Translations under genes and position numbers: made by a program
Assembly: GCF_048128805.1 (NCBI RefSeq)
Contig: NC_136020.1
Location: forward strand, 12,775,239-12,839,238
Direction: 5' to 3'
DNA from: Centroberyx gerrardi
Lineage: Eukaryota; Chordata; Actinopteri; Beryciformes; Berycidae
DNA length: 64,000 nt
In this document: in pieces, positions 25,201-37,300 of the stretch
How the letters are laid out: each line of letters opens with the position of its first letter
How positions within the stretch are numbered: the stretch's first letter is position 1
The notes under the pieces: model-generated
Told to the model about the DNA's origin: nothing
Database searches by the model: none
What the model saw: only the letters and a program-made list of their open reading frames with translations

Positions 25201-25707
25201 ATTTATAATTTTTGTCACCATACCCCAGCTCTTCTTTTGCTTCAGTAATGATGCGCTGTAGCTCCTCTTGGCTCAACTCAACCTGAGTTTGGATAAAGAA
25301 AACGGCTCAGGTAAGCTGATGAGTTTAAGTGTTTGAAGCTATCAATATACATAACACAAGGTCGAGAGATCATATGATTATAAACGCCATGGGATCTGAC
25401 ATTCACACCCTCAGCTGAAAGTTACTTACTAAACAAGCTACGTTTTGTTTGAGTTGACAATTTGATGTGCGACATTATCTGTAACGCCGGCTATAGATGT
25501 AAAATACATCCAGACAGTTTTAGAACAGACTGTCATTTAAATTAGCGTGTCCAACTTTCAAAGTAGAGTGAAACTGTCTTGTTGACACATTAGCCGCTAG
25601 CTACTCGGCTAACTTTAGCCTGCTAGCTGTGTGCTACTTACTTTCTCAGGTGTTCCCTTGGCAACGCCTCGCTTCACCCATCCGACACAAGTAATCTGGG
25701 AGCTCAT
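19273..25707 (-). CDS. pwp1: PWP1 homolog, WD40 nucleolar protein
   Basis: A WD-repeat protein implicated in Pol I transcription and ribosome biogenesis. Fifteen minus-strand exons: 25642-25707, 25224-25282, 24789-24970, 24458-24543, 24017-24113, 23648-23758, 23252-23382, 22683-22750, 22239-22335, 22059-22120, 21793-21904, 20615-20705, 20103-20224, 19664-19769 and 19273-19370. They total 1488 nt, giving 495 residues (human 501). Every junction is GT-AG and in phase. Exon 1 gives [20 protein letters not shown]. Exon 3 is acidic and ends [16 protein letters not shown]. Exon 7 has a lysine run (KKKKKSKK). WD cores include [17 protein letters not shown] and LRVWDISD, and [15 protein letters not shown] is nearly identical to human. 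The tail, [17 protein letters not shown], is divergent as in other species. It converges on the ssuh2-like gene. Identification is secure. Confidence 0.96.
24296..24445 (+). mobile_element. tRNA-derived SINE copy
   Basis: A decayed head (TATTAATGCCAGGCTTTAGG) is followed by CCCATACTAAATGTGTAGTA and the tail GTAAGGCGCTTTGGACAAAT then CTGCCAAACGGCAG. The tail is the fish pattern of GCTTTGGATAAAAGCGTCTG then CTAAATG. It abuts exon 4 of pwp1 on the intron side and is in the opposite orientation to the gene. Confidence 0.6.
25067..25082. repeat. Poly-G run
   Basis: Sixteen consecutive Gs in pwp1 intron 2, which is poly-C in the transcript. Confidence 0.95.
25588..25632. promoter_or_regulatory. 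TTAGC/GCTAGC cluster in pwp1 intron 1
   Basis: ATTAGCCGCTAGCTACT, GGCTAACTTTAGCC and TGCTAGCTGTG lie within 45 bp of the exon 1 donor, the same placement as in ube2n. Confidence 0.45.
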
Positions 25708-27055
25708 TGTCGCTACACGGCTTGGTTTAATAATCAAATAGGATAAAATGTACAAATACACGCTGTATAACCAGACTGTCTCAGATCATGCACGGTGGGC
25801 GTACATGTGAGTTGAATTGGGTCCTTCAAGCTGCGTCGCATCTTGATGACGACGACATAAACTTTGAATAATCTGCCTGATCAGAATATAGAAGAAACTA
25901 AAACCACCCACAGCCGGTGTTGGGGAGTTTCACTACATGTAATAAAACCACCACTTTAACCGCATCTTGCAGTAGCTTGTAGGTAGTTCAACGAAATTCA
26001 AACTTGGCTAGTGTTTTTAGTATTGTATTACTTTTCCCCCCATTTTGAGGCATAGTTTACTGCAACTGGCAACTATTTTTGGCTGTAAAACAGAAACCAT
26101 ACCTCTGTACTCAATGGGATCTGCATAATACAACCAATGAAATGCTGTGTTCCCCTCTTCAGAACACACAAACAAATCAAACTAAAATTGGGCTATAACT
26201 TCTACTTCTCATGAGACCAAAACTTCCATTCTCAAACTGCTCAAGTCACCTCTATTGAATAACGTTTAACAAAATCTACATCTGAGATTTATGGTGAGAG
26301 ATGGCAGAAAAGAGAAAGCGCGTAGATTGAGAGGGAGCCTACAGGGAAAGTTCAAGACATCATTGAAACCAGCAAGATTTCTTCCTGAAAATTGGCCTGA
26401 GAGAGAATCAGATGTTCTTGTCTGCTGAGCAAAAGACTTCCTCTCTCTGGCTCGAACCACCAGCAGATTAACAGAAATAGAGACGATATGGTGAGAATGA
26501 TGATGGTGGCAGATTGTCAGCAATGATGTAGTGATACACAACGCATTTAAATGTTGTAGCAAGCACCCAGCCACACAGCAGGACCAAGCCTCTGGATGGT
26601 GGAGATAAATTATCAATTCATATTGATGAAAAAAAGCTTCTTGTTCTACAGCCTGAAACCATTAGATGTGAGATGAAAAATAACCCAGTGGATATACAAG
26701 ATGATCCAGCTCTTACAGCTTTATACTGGATTTCATCGGGTACGAAGAGATTTCTTTTGATTGATACAGATTTTTGAATCAGAAACAAGAGGCTACATTT
26801 TTATAAAACACCATTTAATAGCAAATGTATAAAACACAAAAGACAATGCCGATATACATCATATAGGCTGTAGTAGGCTATATATATATATATGTTGTTT
26901 TTGCATACATGTTGGTTATAGTACCTTTAGTTAAATCACAAGGGGAGGCAATAACACAGCAGTGGTATTGATGTACGATTTTAGTAAGGTCACAGGAGAT
27001 TACATTTCTGTATTGTTTATTCATAAAACATACAGTCAAAATGTTGTGCAATAAT

Positions 27056-27058
<3 letters not shown>

Positions 27059-27107
<49 letters not shown>
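27059..27107. repeat. (AG)n microsatellite
   Basis: About 24 perfect AG units. Confidence 0.97.
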
Positions 27108-27109
<2 letters not shown>

Positions 27110-27620
27110 CTCGCCTATTAACTAAACCACTAAATAAGGTTGGGGTCAATTCAAAATATAAAGTGGTGCTGCATGAAAGAACCTTCATTCTCAAAACGTC
27201 CTTATACACACTGGTAAAACAACCCTTTCATGGTTAAAGTTTTCCAGTTTTGAATGTAAAGGTTTACTTGCTGAATTGATTGTACTGAAAGTAAAGTGAC
27301 CCCCCCAGTCTGTCACTGAACAAATATAACCAGAACGCTTAAGGCACACAGTCTGTAGGCACATTTAAAACAGTGTAAGTCCAAGATCTATTCCAACTAT
27401 AGCTGTGACCACTGTAACATTGTGAGATATTGGTCAGATCACTATATAGTTAGAGTAACAATGATGAAAGTGCAAAAAAAAAAAAGCATGTCATCATCAG
27501 AACATTGCATTCAAAAGTTGTACATCGTTGGCAACTTATAATACTAGTATTTGATAGTGGCATTTTCCAAAAACAAGTACCATCAACTGTATCAACTGCA
27601 TATGATGGCTTTGATCCTAC

Positions 27621-27752
27621 AGCTTACAGCTCATCGGAGACAGAGCGTGACACTAACACTGCCAGGGTTACAGGTTTGATTACCTCTGAGCCAGCCATGC
27701 TAAAATCACATGCAATCATAGACAGCTTTAGATAAAAGCATCCAGAGGAGCC
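27621..27752 (+). mobile_element. tRNA-derived SINE copy
   Basis: The head reads GAGCGTGACACTAACACTGC then CAGGGTTACAGGTTTGATTA (B-box). After a body with CCATGCTAAAATCACATG comes the tail GCTTTAGATAAAAGCATCC. It has the same organisation as the copies at 7587, 24296 and 58420 (minus). Confidence 0.65.
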
Positions 27753-28334
27753 CATCTGATAACAGCAATGACAACAGCACAAGGGAAAGTTACAGCAGAT
27801 CCTGTGTACTTGGTCAGTCTGAGAAGCCGGTCTTAGCAGAGGGTCAGAAACAGAGTCCCAGCTCAAATGGATGCTGGTTGTTCTGATGAAGAACCATAAA
27901 AGTTTGTCAGAATATTATCATCGCCGGTTTTGTGGGAAAAGGACACATCTAGGGACGAGCAGATAGAGGACAGACTTCCATCCCCTGAGGAAACTTTGGA
28001 CGAGTGCAGGACCGCTTCTTCTCAAGGGTTCCTACACATTTTCCTCTTCAAAATTCCAGGTCTTAATTGCTTGATTGGTATTTAATATGATGCATGCCCA
28101 TAGCAGATGAGCAATGATTATCTATAAATGAAAATTATTCTTTACAACAAGTCTGAAATGACTTGTTGTCAGTATGTTAAAATGTTAGTATACTACAAAA
28201 AAATGTGTAGTCAGAGTGAAAAACAGCTTTTTTGATACTTGTGTATCAAACATTAAGACCTGGAAATAACCGATCTCTTCCTTTGTACATTCCCAGACTT
28301 TCCGGATGTGTGCAGGAGCCCAGTTTCTTTACTG

Positions 28335-31300
28335 TCAGAAATCAAGATCCATCTCCTCTTTCATCGTGTCTTCCTCTGTGTGTTTGAGGATCTGGTCAGC
28401 TACTGGTTTCAAACGTTTGGTCACCAGCTTGAGGTTGGCCTCGTGGAGGATGACCTGGGTCAAGTATCTCTCTCGTTTGATCTGCTCTTTGACAGCGTTC
28501 GGGACGTCTGGGATCACGTAGGACAGGATGAACTTGGTAAGGTAAACAATGTGCTGTAAGGAGAGGAAGAAGAAGACGCCTGTATTAGTGTGTTTTAATA
28601 GAAAATAGGCCAGTGGGAATGATTTAATACATGGATTTATTAGCCCCCGTTGCAATTTTTCAGATGAAATACTGATGTTGTAAGAGTTTAATGGTCACTA
28701 CTGTTAGATTTATTGTGGAAAATCAAATGAATCTTTTATTGGGGGAGGAACAGCATGCACTTCAATAATTGTCTTCAATGAGGAGCGCTTAGCCTAGAAG
28801 CATCAAACATTTTAAGTGTCAGAGAGATTGCTCATCAAGCTCTCACTCACCTCTACAACAATTATAAAAGCCATCTTGGCAGCGATCACATGCCAGTAGT
28901 AGATACTGTACTCATACTCTCTGTAATGGCCGGGAGGATACCGGAAATCTCGATACCTAAAAAAAGGAAAACATCAGCTGTTAAATGGCACCAAAGATCA
29001 GCTTGGAAACCCATTTGAAAAAAAAAAAAAAAAAAATTCCACTTCTTTTCTTCAGAACTCCAAAACATCCAGCCACCCAACTGTTGCTGACACTAATCGT
29101 CTATCCAACTTGCCATATGAGTTTGTTTCTTTTCAAAGCAATCTGCATATGATGAAGTTGTGTTTTGTCCTTAAGATACATACTGATCTGTGGTCATTTT
29201 TTGCAATTTCCATTAAAAGTAAAGATGGTAAAGTTTGCATGTAAGCTGGCTAGCTGACTCTGCTCAAAGGCAACATAATTGTCAAACCGCTGCAGGAATA
29301 GTTAATAGTTAATTTCCAAAAAGCTATATATCTATTTTGAAGAAATCATTACCTAAATATTATGATTAAATATCTCTAGAATTCAAAGGAACCATGTGTG
29401 TGTCATCTAATCTATAAAAAGGTATAATTTTGCCCAGCAATGACTTAAATTACCAACTTACCTTTAAATAGTATTCAAATTTGTTTTAATTGTGCTAACG
29501 ATCATTTTTAAAGAATATTAAGAATCACATTTTTCAAATGGTGGATATGGTGGATCAAAACTCTTCAATGCTCTTCAACTGTACAAAATCCCTCCAGGGA
29601 AAATTGGTACTGCAGAGAATCCAGCATGAACACATGATATTGGGATCAATTTGTCAACTGCTGTGTACCTGCAGGAGGTGGTGTTTTTGAACCAGTAAGG
29701 CATGTTCAGGGGCCTGCTCTGGTTGGTGAAGTCATCAATGTTGAATATAGACAGGGTGCTGTTGATGTAGCCCTCCATGGTGTGGTGTGAGTGCTCTCCA
29801 TATGGATACACAGAGAAAGACCAGTAGTACACCAAGCGTGGGATCATGTCTGATGTAAAAGCAATGATCATGGCCTGTTGAGACACCGGAAAACCAAGTA
29901 AACACACTGAAAGCAGGAATTTGACATGTGGCATTTGACATGTAAATGCTACTAACACAATCAGTCAAGAGTGCTTTGAGAAAACTGAAATATTTGATAT
30001 TATATACAAGCAGAACACTATGTGAGGTCTTCTATGGCCTTTGTACTGTGTGTCATTTTGATATTGCTGACATGAACACACTGAATGTAATTATCATCTT
30101 TAATAGTAATAAAGATTATAATAGTCTTTGTCTCTATTATAGTGCTTTTCAAAAAATAGAGTTTACAAAGCTGCTTTACAGATAAAAGAACAGCAAAGGA
30201 ATGAAATAACAAAGCAATAGAAATACGAATAAGAGAATAAATGGAAAGGATAATAAAAAAAATCCTTAGTTTTAGATGGTTGTTTCATAGTGTGGACATT
30301 CCACATGCCTGTTTTGATCTTATGTTTTGACTTGAGCAGACAGAAGAGCGAAGAGCCAAAGCAAAAAGTACAAATATATTAAAAAATACCAAAAATTGGC
30401 AAATAATGGAGATTCCAACAACATGACGAGACATGACATCACATGACATGCAGGTGTGGGAGTCTGAGCAGTTACTTACATTTGTTGCCACAGCCAAGAT
30501 GGCGACGCCCTGGAGAATGGGCTGCCAGGCCCCGATGTCCTGTGCCTTCTCCGGCACCATGCGGCGAAACTGAGTGGTGATTTTCCAAGCATCGACCCGG
30601 ATCTCAAACAGGTTGTTGACCAGCGCCAGGACCGGGGCCAGAGGGAAGGAGGCCACAAACAGGGTCACAAAGCCGAACTGGATCACTGCGGGAGACAAGA
30701 TACACGCATAAAAACACGAGGAGTGTGACTGTCAAGGTGTGCAGCTATGAATGTGAGGGAGGGGCGGACAGAAAAAACACATACATGCTCCTACATGCTC
30801 AGCACATATAGAACAGCAAACCTTGACTGGATAAATAAAGGCACAGCAGTGCATATAGAGATGTAAAGCCACATGCTGCTTGTGTGCACACATTACAACA
30901 TGCATGGGCACACACACACACCCACTAGTTAGTCTTACAGTACATAGTGTCTTACCCACTGAACTGAATCATTGAATTGTAAGGGTTAAATTCAACCTTT
31001 TTTCTCTTACCCATCTCAAGATATTCATAGAACAGTCCTAGTTTTCCTATGGGCTGGAGCTGGTAGTCCTGTTCCCAGCGAGGAATCACCTTCTCTGAGC
31101 CCACACGCGTGCAGTAGCGGAAAATCAAATTCTTCACCCACCTGTGGAGGAGGAGACGAGAGCATATCAACATGATGTCACTTGTACTTTTTATGTGTTC
31201 CTTCTTGTTGCATGTTATGTATGTGGCGATGCAGAGGTTCAGCTTCTGGCTGCTTACGGTAGCAAGACCTCCTGGATGTTATTCCAGATGGCTTTTCCAC

Positions 31301-34300
31301 CCATGATGACGGTGAGCTGAGTGGTCAACTCAATCAGACAACCGCCAGGATCACACTGCAAAAACAAGACAGTCAAAAATACACAAGCGAGTGAGTTAAG
31401 CAAGTAACGGACAGACGGACATATGGACAGATAGAGTGATAAAGATAAAAACTTGTAACCAAAAAACACTGCCACTGGAAAGAGAGTGCACTGTTGTTTC
31501 TGCCCACCAGGGGAGACTAAAGCTTTGGGCTGCAGGATTTGTTCGACATGGACACAGAGCAAACATGATGGACAAACCGTACCTCCTCGTTCCGGTACTT
31601 TCCCAGTAGATAAACAGGCCGTCCGGGATAGCCGACCACTTTTCCCTTGGCGAAGGCGATGTAGAAACAGGAGGAGTAGTAGTTGACGAATTGAAAGAGG
31701 AACATCTTCAGAGTCAAACTGTTCTCGTACTCCGTCTTCGTCCGTGGAAGCTCTGTTATTGTGTGGCAGATATGATAAGTACAATTCAAATTAAGTTTTC
31801 AACACAAAATGCCTTTAATACTTTTGATTTTCTGTCAGTACTAGACCTCAAAATCCAATAACACTCGTTCTAGATTCATTCATGGAAGCGTCAAAAAGGA
31901 TTTAAATAGTTTTCTGTCCTTGTACTGTGAACTGTCTTGTTGATTTGGCTCTGCGCCAATGTCACCAAAATTCGGATTTGGATTCAGATGCCTCACCGAA
32001 GTTGGTGATCCAGATGGCGACCCTCTCGTAGAGGATGTTGAGGACCATGATGACGACGAAGCTGATGATGGAGGCGGTGACAGAGGTGGCCATCTGCGGC
32101 GTCACGTACTCCTTCAGCGGCTCCAGCTCCTTCAGGTCCTGGGCTCGCAGTTTGGCTGAGAAGGCGAAGAACACGGCCAGCCGGTACACAATGATGGCCA
32201 CAACCGACGCCAGGATCAGCAGAAGCTAAAGAAGAAGACGGAAATGAAGTGATGGATGTATTCTTTATGTCTTGCAGGGTTAACAGAAGTTGAGGAACTA
32301 GTTAAAATAAAGATGTAATGTATTTGTTATGTTTTAAAATGGGGCAAAACGGCTGAATGTACAAGAGCGGTAAGAATACAGATTTAAGTAAAACTAAAAA
32401 TTCTCTAAGAAAGAAGGAGCAGAATTACCCAGAAAAAGACTGTCCCAATTCCTAAGGACACCCGAACACATCGTCCACAGGCTGTATACGGCACTTTTTC
32501 TTTCACCTAAACAACAAACAAATATTATAAAATACTTCATTTGAATAACATGGCAAGCCTTGAAACTGACTGTATGGATATATCATCTCCAAAAAGTCTA
32601 CTTTTCTAACAAAACTGAGAAAACCTGTTTGAATGCATATTCAAATTTTACAACACATTTCCAATAGTTTGTCTTAGTTGTTTTGGTCTTAATCCTATGA
32701 TCACAAAACACAAATTGGAGCGGCAAAGCTTTGGCAGCATCTCAAAGCTGTAATTCGGAGTCTGCGTGTGTGATTTACCCGTGTGACGGGGTTTAGCCTC
32801 TCGTGGGTACACTTGGCTTCATATTCCGGACGGGACGGCTCTTCCTGCTCCAGGAACTCCACGGTGTCCCACTCGTACTCCAGCTCCGCCTGGTAGCGCT
32901 TCCAAAACTCCAGGAACAAAGTCACTGAAGCCAGGAAATGGAAAACAAACAGGCAGTGTGAATGAAGGAAATCCCTCATACCTACAGTCTGTTTCTCCCT
33001 AAACACTGATGTACTGTGAAGGGTGAAGTCCATTGTTTTTGTCTTTACTGTGCCTGAAGTGAGGCCAAAGAAAACCTGGTTTCAGAGCAAAATTCTGTTC
33101 TGTTCTGTTCTATTCAAGAAACAGACATCCATTGCTAGATGTGTGGCTGAGGGTGACAGATGAATGATTTTTTTGTATAATGTATATCTCCACATTTAGA
33201 AACAATGTCATGAGAGTAGAGGAAATAAAAGAAAGAAAAATCACAAATCAGGCAGCACAATTACAACACAAATCAATGGCTATGACTACTATGGATACAA
33301 AAACTATCATACGTATTGTCAGCACTTATAGCTTGTGTCTAAGCCAGTGATATTACATTGCATCAGCAGTTCTGTGCCTGCATACAGTATGTGGAAATGT
33401 TCTAATAAGATGAAAACTTGAAAATGAAGGATATCTACCCCTGTAATCTTGTTTAAATTGTGAACAACTTACCCCAGATTGACATGAAAACAGCAAACAC
33501 CAGGGTTCCGAAGTTATCAAATATGCAAAGTTTCTGAAAAAGAAAAAAAAGAAAAGCATTTAGATCGTCAGTTATGTCCTAACCCAACCCTGATGCAAAT
33601 CAGTTCAAAACCAAAAGCATTCAAAGCAGTGACGCTGTGTGCCTCTGGACAAAAACAACAGTGACAAATATTTAAATATTCAAATCATGTAACTGTATCA
33701 CTTTATGTACTGGTGCATAAAGTCCAGTTGAGGAGTTCCATTTCCAAAAATGATTCAACTGATACATTGAGAATAACTTCACAGCTAAATATTAAGTACA
33801 GGTGATTCCATCCTCAACTATGTTACTATTATTTAAGATAACTAATTACTTAAATGATGTCAATGATGACAATTTTCAAATGCTGGATATCTACTTTTGG
33901 AATGAAACTCTTCAACTAATCAACCAATATAGATTTTTTTCATCCTCTGACACATAATGGCAATCATAGATGAGCAAGAATAAAACTAGTGGTACAAAGA
34001 TACAAAATCCAGAGAATAAATTAAGACTTTTATTCCCAAATGAGATATCCACCATTTGAAAGATATGACTCATACTCTGGCATAATGTTTGCTGACATGA
34101 AAGTAAAACTCAATGTTTAATATTATTAAAGTTATAACTATCTAGATGTCCTTTACTCACAAAATAGTAATGTTTTAGAGAATGTAATCATCTGTAATCA
34201 CCTGATTCTTTCAATAATGAGCAATAGATATCAGGGTTTTCTGGGTGTTTTTTTGGCTTAAATGGGAACACAATGTTTTGGATTGACACCCTTCAAATTG

Positions 34301-37300
34301 ACTCTGAGCTGAAATAAAATACCACTCACTTTGGACGCTTCACAGGTGCTGTTTAACCTCCAGTAAGTGCATTCCCTGTCACACTGTGGACACATCACAA
34401 TAGTTCCTCCTATCTCAGGGTCGCACACCTCTTTGCTGCACAGTAATTTAACACAGGACAGAGGTTAGACCATGAGCTGTATCAAATGAAGCAACAGCAA
34501 TAGCATCAATAGTGCAGACAGAAGGCTAATACCTCCAAGTGCTTGTTTCTTGAGTCTTGTATCCATAAATGAAACAACCCAGTCCCACGACGGCGGCGAG
34601 AGCGAGCATGGCTGTGTAGAAACCCAGCCAGGCAAAGTAAATGCCAATCTTTTCCCCATAATACTTCCTGTGGAAGGGTAAAAATTCAATTTATCGTTTG
34701 AAATGACAAATACTTCAGTCTACTGTTCACTGGAGTCATATTTCTGATTTACACAAATGCGACATCGACCACTATGTAATGTAATAAAATGAAAAAAAAA
34801 GGAAGGAAAAACCTATAAATAGAATTATATTCCTGCCTTAATGCAATGGAAACTTAGAAAACAGATACTGAGAGATAATGGGACTTCTGAGAATTGTTGA
34901 AACTGATAGCTATACGTATATCATGATAAGGTGCTGTGCTGGATAGAAAATCTATTCATACACCTTTTATTGACAACATTTCCATTTGATGTGGATCTGG
35001 ATCGGGACCAAAACGTTTCGATTCACAGTAAACTGAAATACTGTCAATGAAAGGTGCATAAAGGGGGCTCCTAATGTGCAGACTTTACTATTTTCTACCT
35101 CTCTGAACAGAAAATAAAAGGTTGAGTTACCTTATGAGGTCAAGCGGTTGCATTTTGTAGAAGCTTTTGGGGTGAGCCCATTCCTCATAGAGTAGGAATC
35201 TCTCATTGGGGTAACCGTCTTCTTTGGACCTGGCATTGAATCTGCACTGAGTTGTAGAAACACAAAACACCTCAGAGAGGGAGCTGTGCAGTATGTTTAC
35301 ATTTGATATTTTAGGCATTTGGCTAACACACTTATTACAATGAGTGCAAAAATAGAATAAGCTTAAATTCCTAGAATGCCAACATTACAAGCCACCAATA
35401 GTAAGGAGAGCAAAGGTCAGCGCCCAGACAACAGATGTAGCAAACTGCTGTTCCCTTACAATGATCATGTATGACAGAAGTGTTGGGTAGAACAAGGGAG
35501 AAAAGGTAGATAAGTTGAGAAAAACAAAACAAGATAGGAGCATTATCAGGTGCAAACAGAAGAGAAACACACATGCAGACAACTGGAAAGTATAAAAATA
35601 ATACATAATAAAAATAATAAATAATATTGGCTAAATGTGTATAGCACTTTTCTCAACAAAGTAACAAAGTGCTGCTAAATAAAAGTAACCAAGAGTATTA
35701 ACAAACAATCAGATATAATGAAGGAAAGATATGCACTGCTGGCTCTATGGCCCCTTCCACAGAGCAGAATAGAACCTAATATTATTGTAACAATATAAAT
35801 GACACATAGAAATAATTTCGCTACATAACACTTTAGGTTTGAAAGTCCACTCAGGAGAAAATCCAAAAGGTTTAGTATCACATTGTCTAAATGCTGTTTC
35901 AGAGGCTTTTCTGCTTTTTCAGGAAATCTGGATGAAACACTGGTACATGCATGACATAGGCAGGTAACTGAATGAAGTGTAGTGACCAGCCTCACTCACA
36001 TCATGCAGAGGATAGGCAGCTTTGTACACTCCACCATCCAGTAACTTGGTGATGCCAAACTTCTTTATGTTCCCTCGCACGTCATAGGGGGCTCGGCTCA
36101 GGATGTAATAAGCCTAGAACAAGAAGAAACAAGTTTATTTTGCCATGGTTAAGTCATCTTCATATTACCAAACCGGTTTTATACTTCATGTTATCAAACA
36201 ATCATATCATATCCATTTTTGTTAGACATTAAATTGTCATAGTGCACCAGTAGAAGGCGTACAGACAACATTTCTGTTAAAACATGTGAGGGTAAAACTT
36301 GTCCTTGTGTCTTTACAAATGGAAAACTATAGACATTTATAATTTTAAATGACATGCTGATGGGATAACATGAAATTTGACATCAAAAGAGCACTTGACC
36401 TGCTCTTCTGATTCTGTTTTGACATTAAATTAGTTATATCTGCTGATAATGTCTTACTGAAGAAAGCACAGGATGGCAGAACATGACCAAAATCTTGTGC
36501 TTAACTGAGCAAAAACACATAATGATAAATTCCAAGGACAAAAATGTTCAGTCATTGTCAAGCTGAAATAAAAAGAATTCGCAATGTCAGGGTGACTACA
36601 GTTTTCTGCAGGTTAAATTTAAATTCAAATAAATTTAAGACCAAATGAAAAAGGAGCTCTTCAGGCACAAATGTAAAAAGTGTTTCAGCCATACTGTGGC
36701 CTTCACCAGAGAGTGGCACACCAAACTGTCATGCAAGTCAGGCTTTTTAAACTTTCGCCTGAATACTGTCTTGGAACTTCTTCTTTTTTTTTATCACGCA
36801 ACAACCACATACCAGACACCACCTTCAACAATTGCCTTCACACACCAAACCCAACAGAAGCACTCTCTATTCTCTCTGAGACCAATTTTATCCTCCAAAT
36901 AAACCTGAAGAATAAAAAACCAGATTATACTGTATGTCTGCACCACCAGGGAGATTTCACACTAGAAAAGTAGTGCGCCAGGAAAATAGTGACAAACCTG
37001 TGAAAGTGTATTTAAGACTCCTTGGCAACATTAAGCTGTATTAAAAACCCTTTAAGGCCTTGAAGTTGGATAATTCAATTTGTAACATTTTAAGATGTTT
37101 AAGGGACTTGCCATCCTGCTCCTCATGGACGGAGTGAAGAAGACGTCCTGGTCCTTGATGTAGAAATACTCCAGGCGGTCTTTCTCGAAGGGCGCTGTGA
37201 AGAACTCGGTCTCTTTGGTGATCAGGTCCTCGCTGGGGTAGAAGTACTTGGTGATGCAGGAGAGGAAGCGCCAGGGGGAGGGGCGGGACGACAGGTCGTT

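Larger units (their letters stand above)
25708..28334. other. Intergenic: pwp1 start to ano6 3' end
   Basis: The first 150 bp should hold the pwp1 promoter, but no motif is clear beyond CpG and TGACGACGACAT-type text. GTGTTGGGGAGTTTCACTACA at 25919 resembles the end of a common fish repeat. A TA run occurs near 26880. The part nearest 28335 is probably ano6 3' UTR. No exon was seen. Confidence 0.45.

Noticed and set aside
36645-36973. Two overlapping plus-strand frames in an ano6 intron
   Set aside because: Low-complexity content without splice context or a family match.
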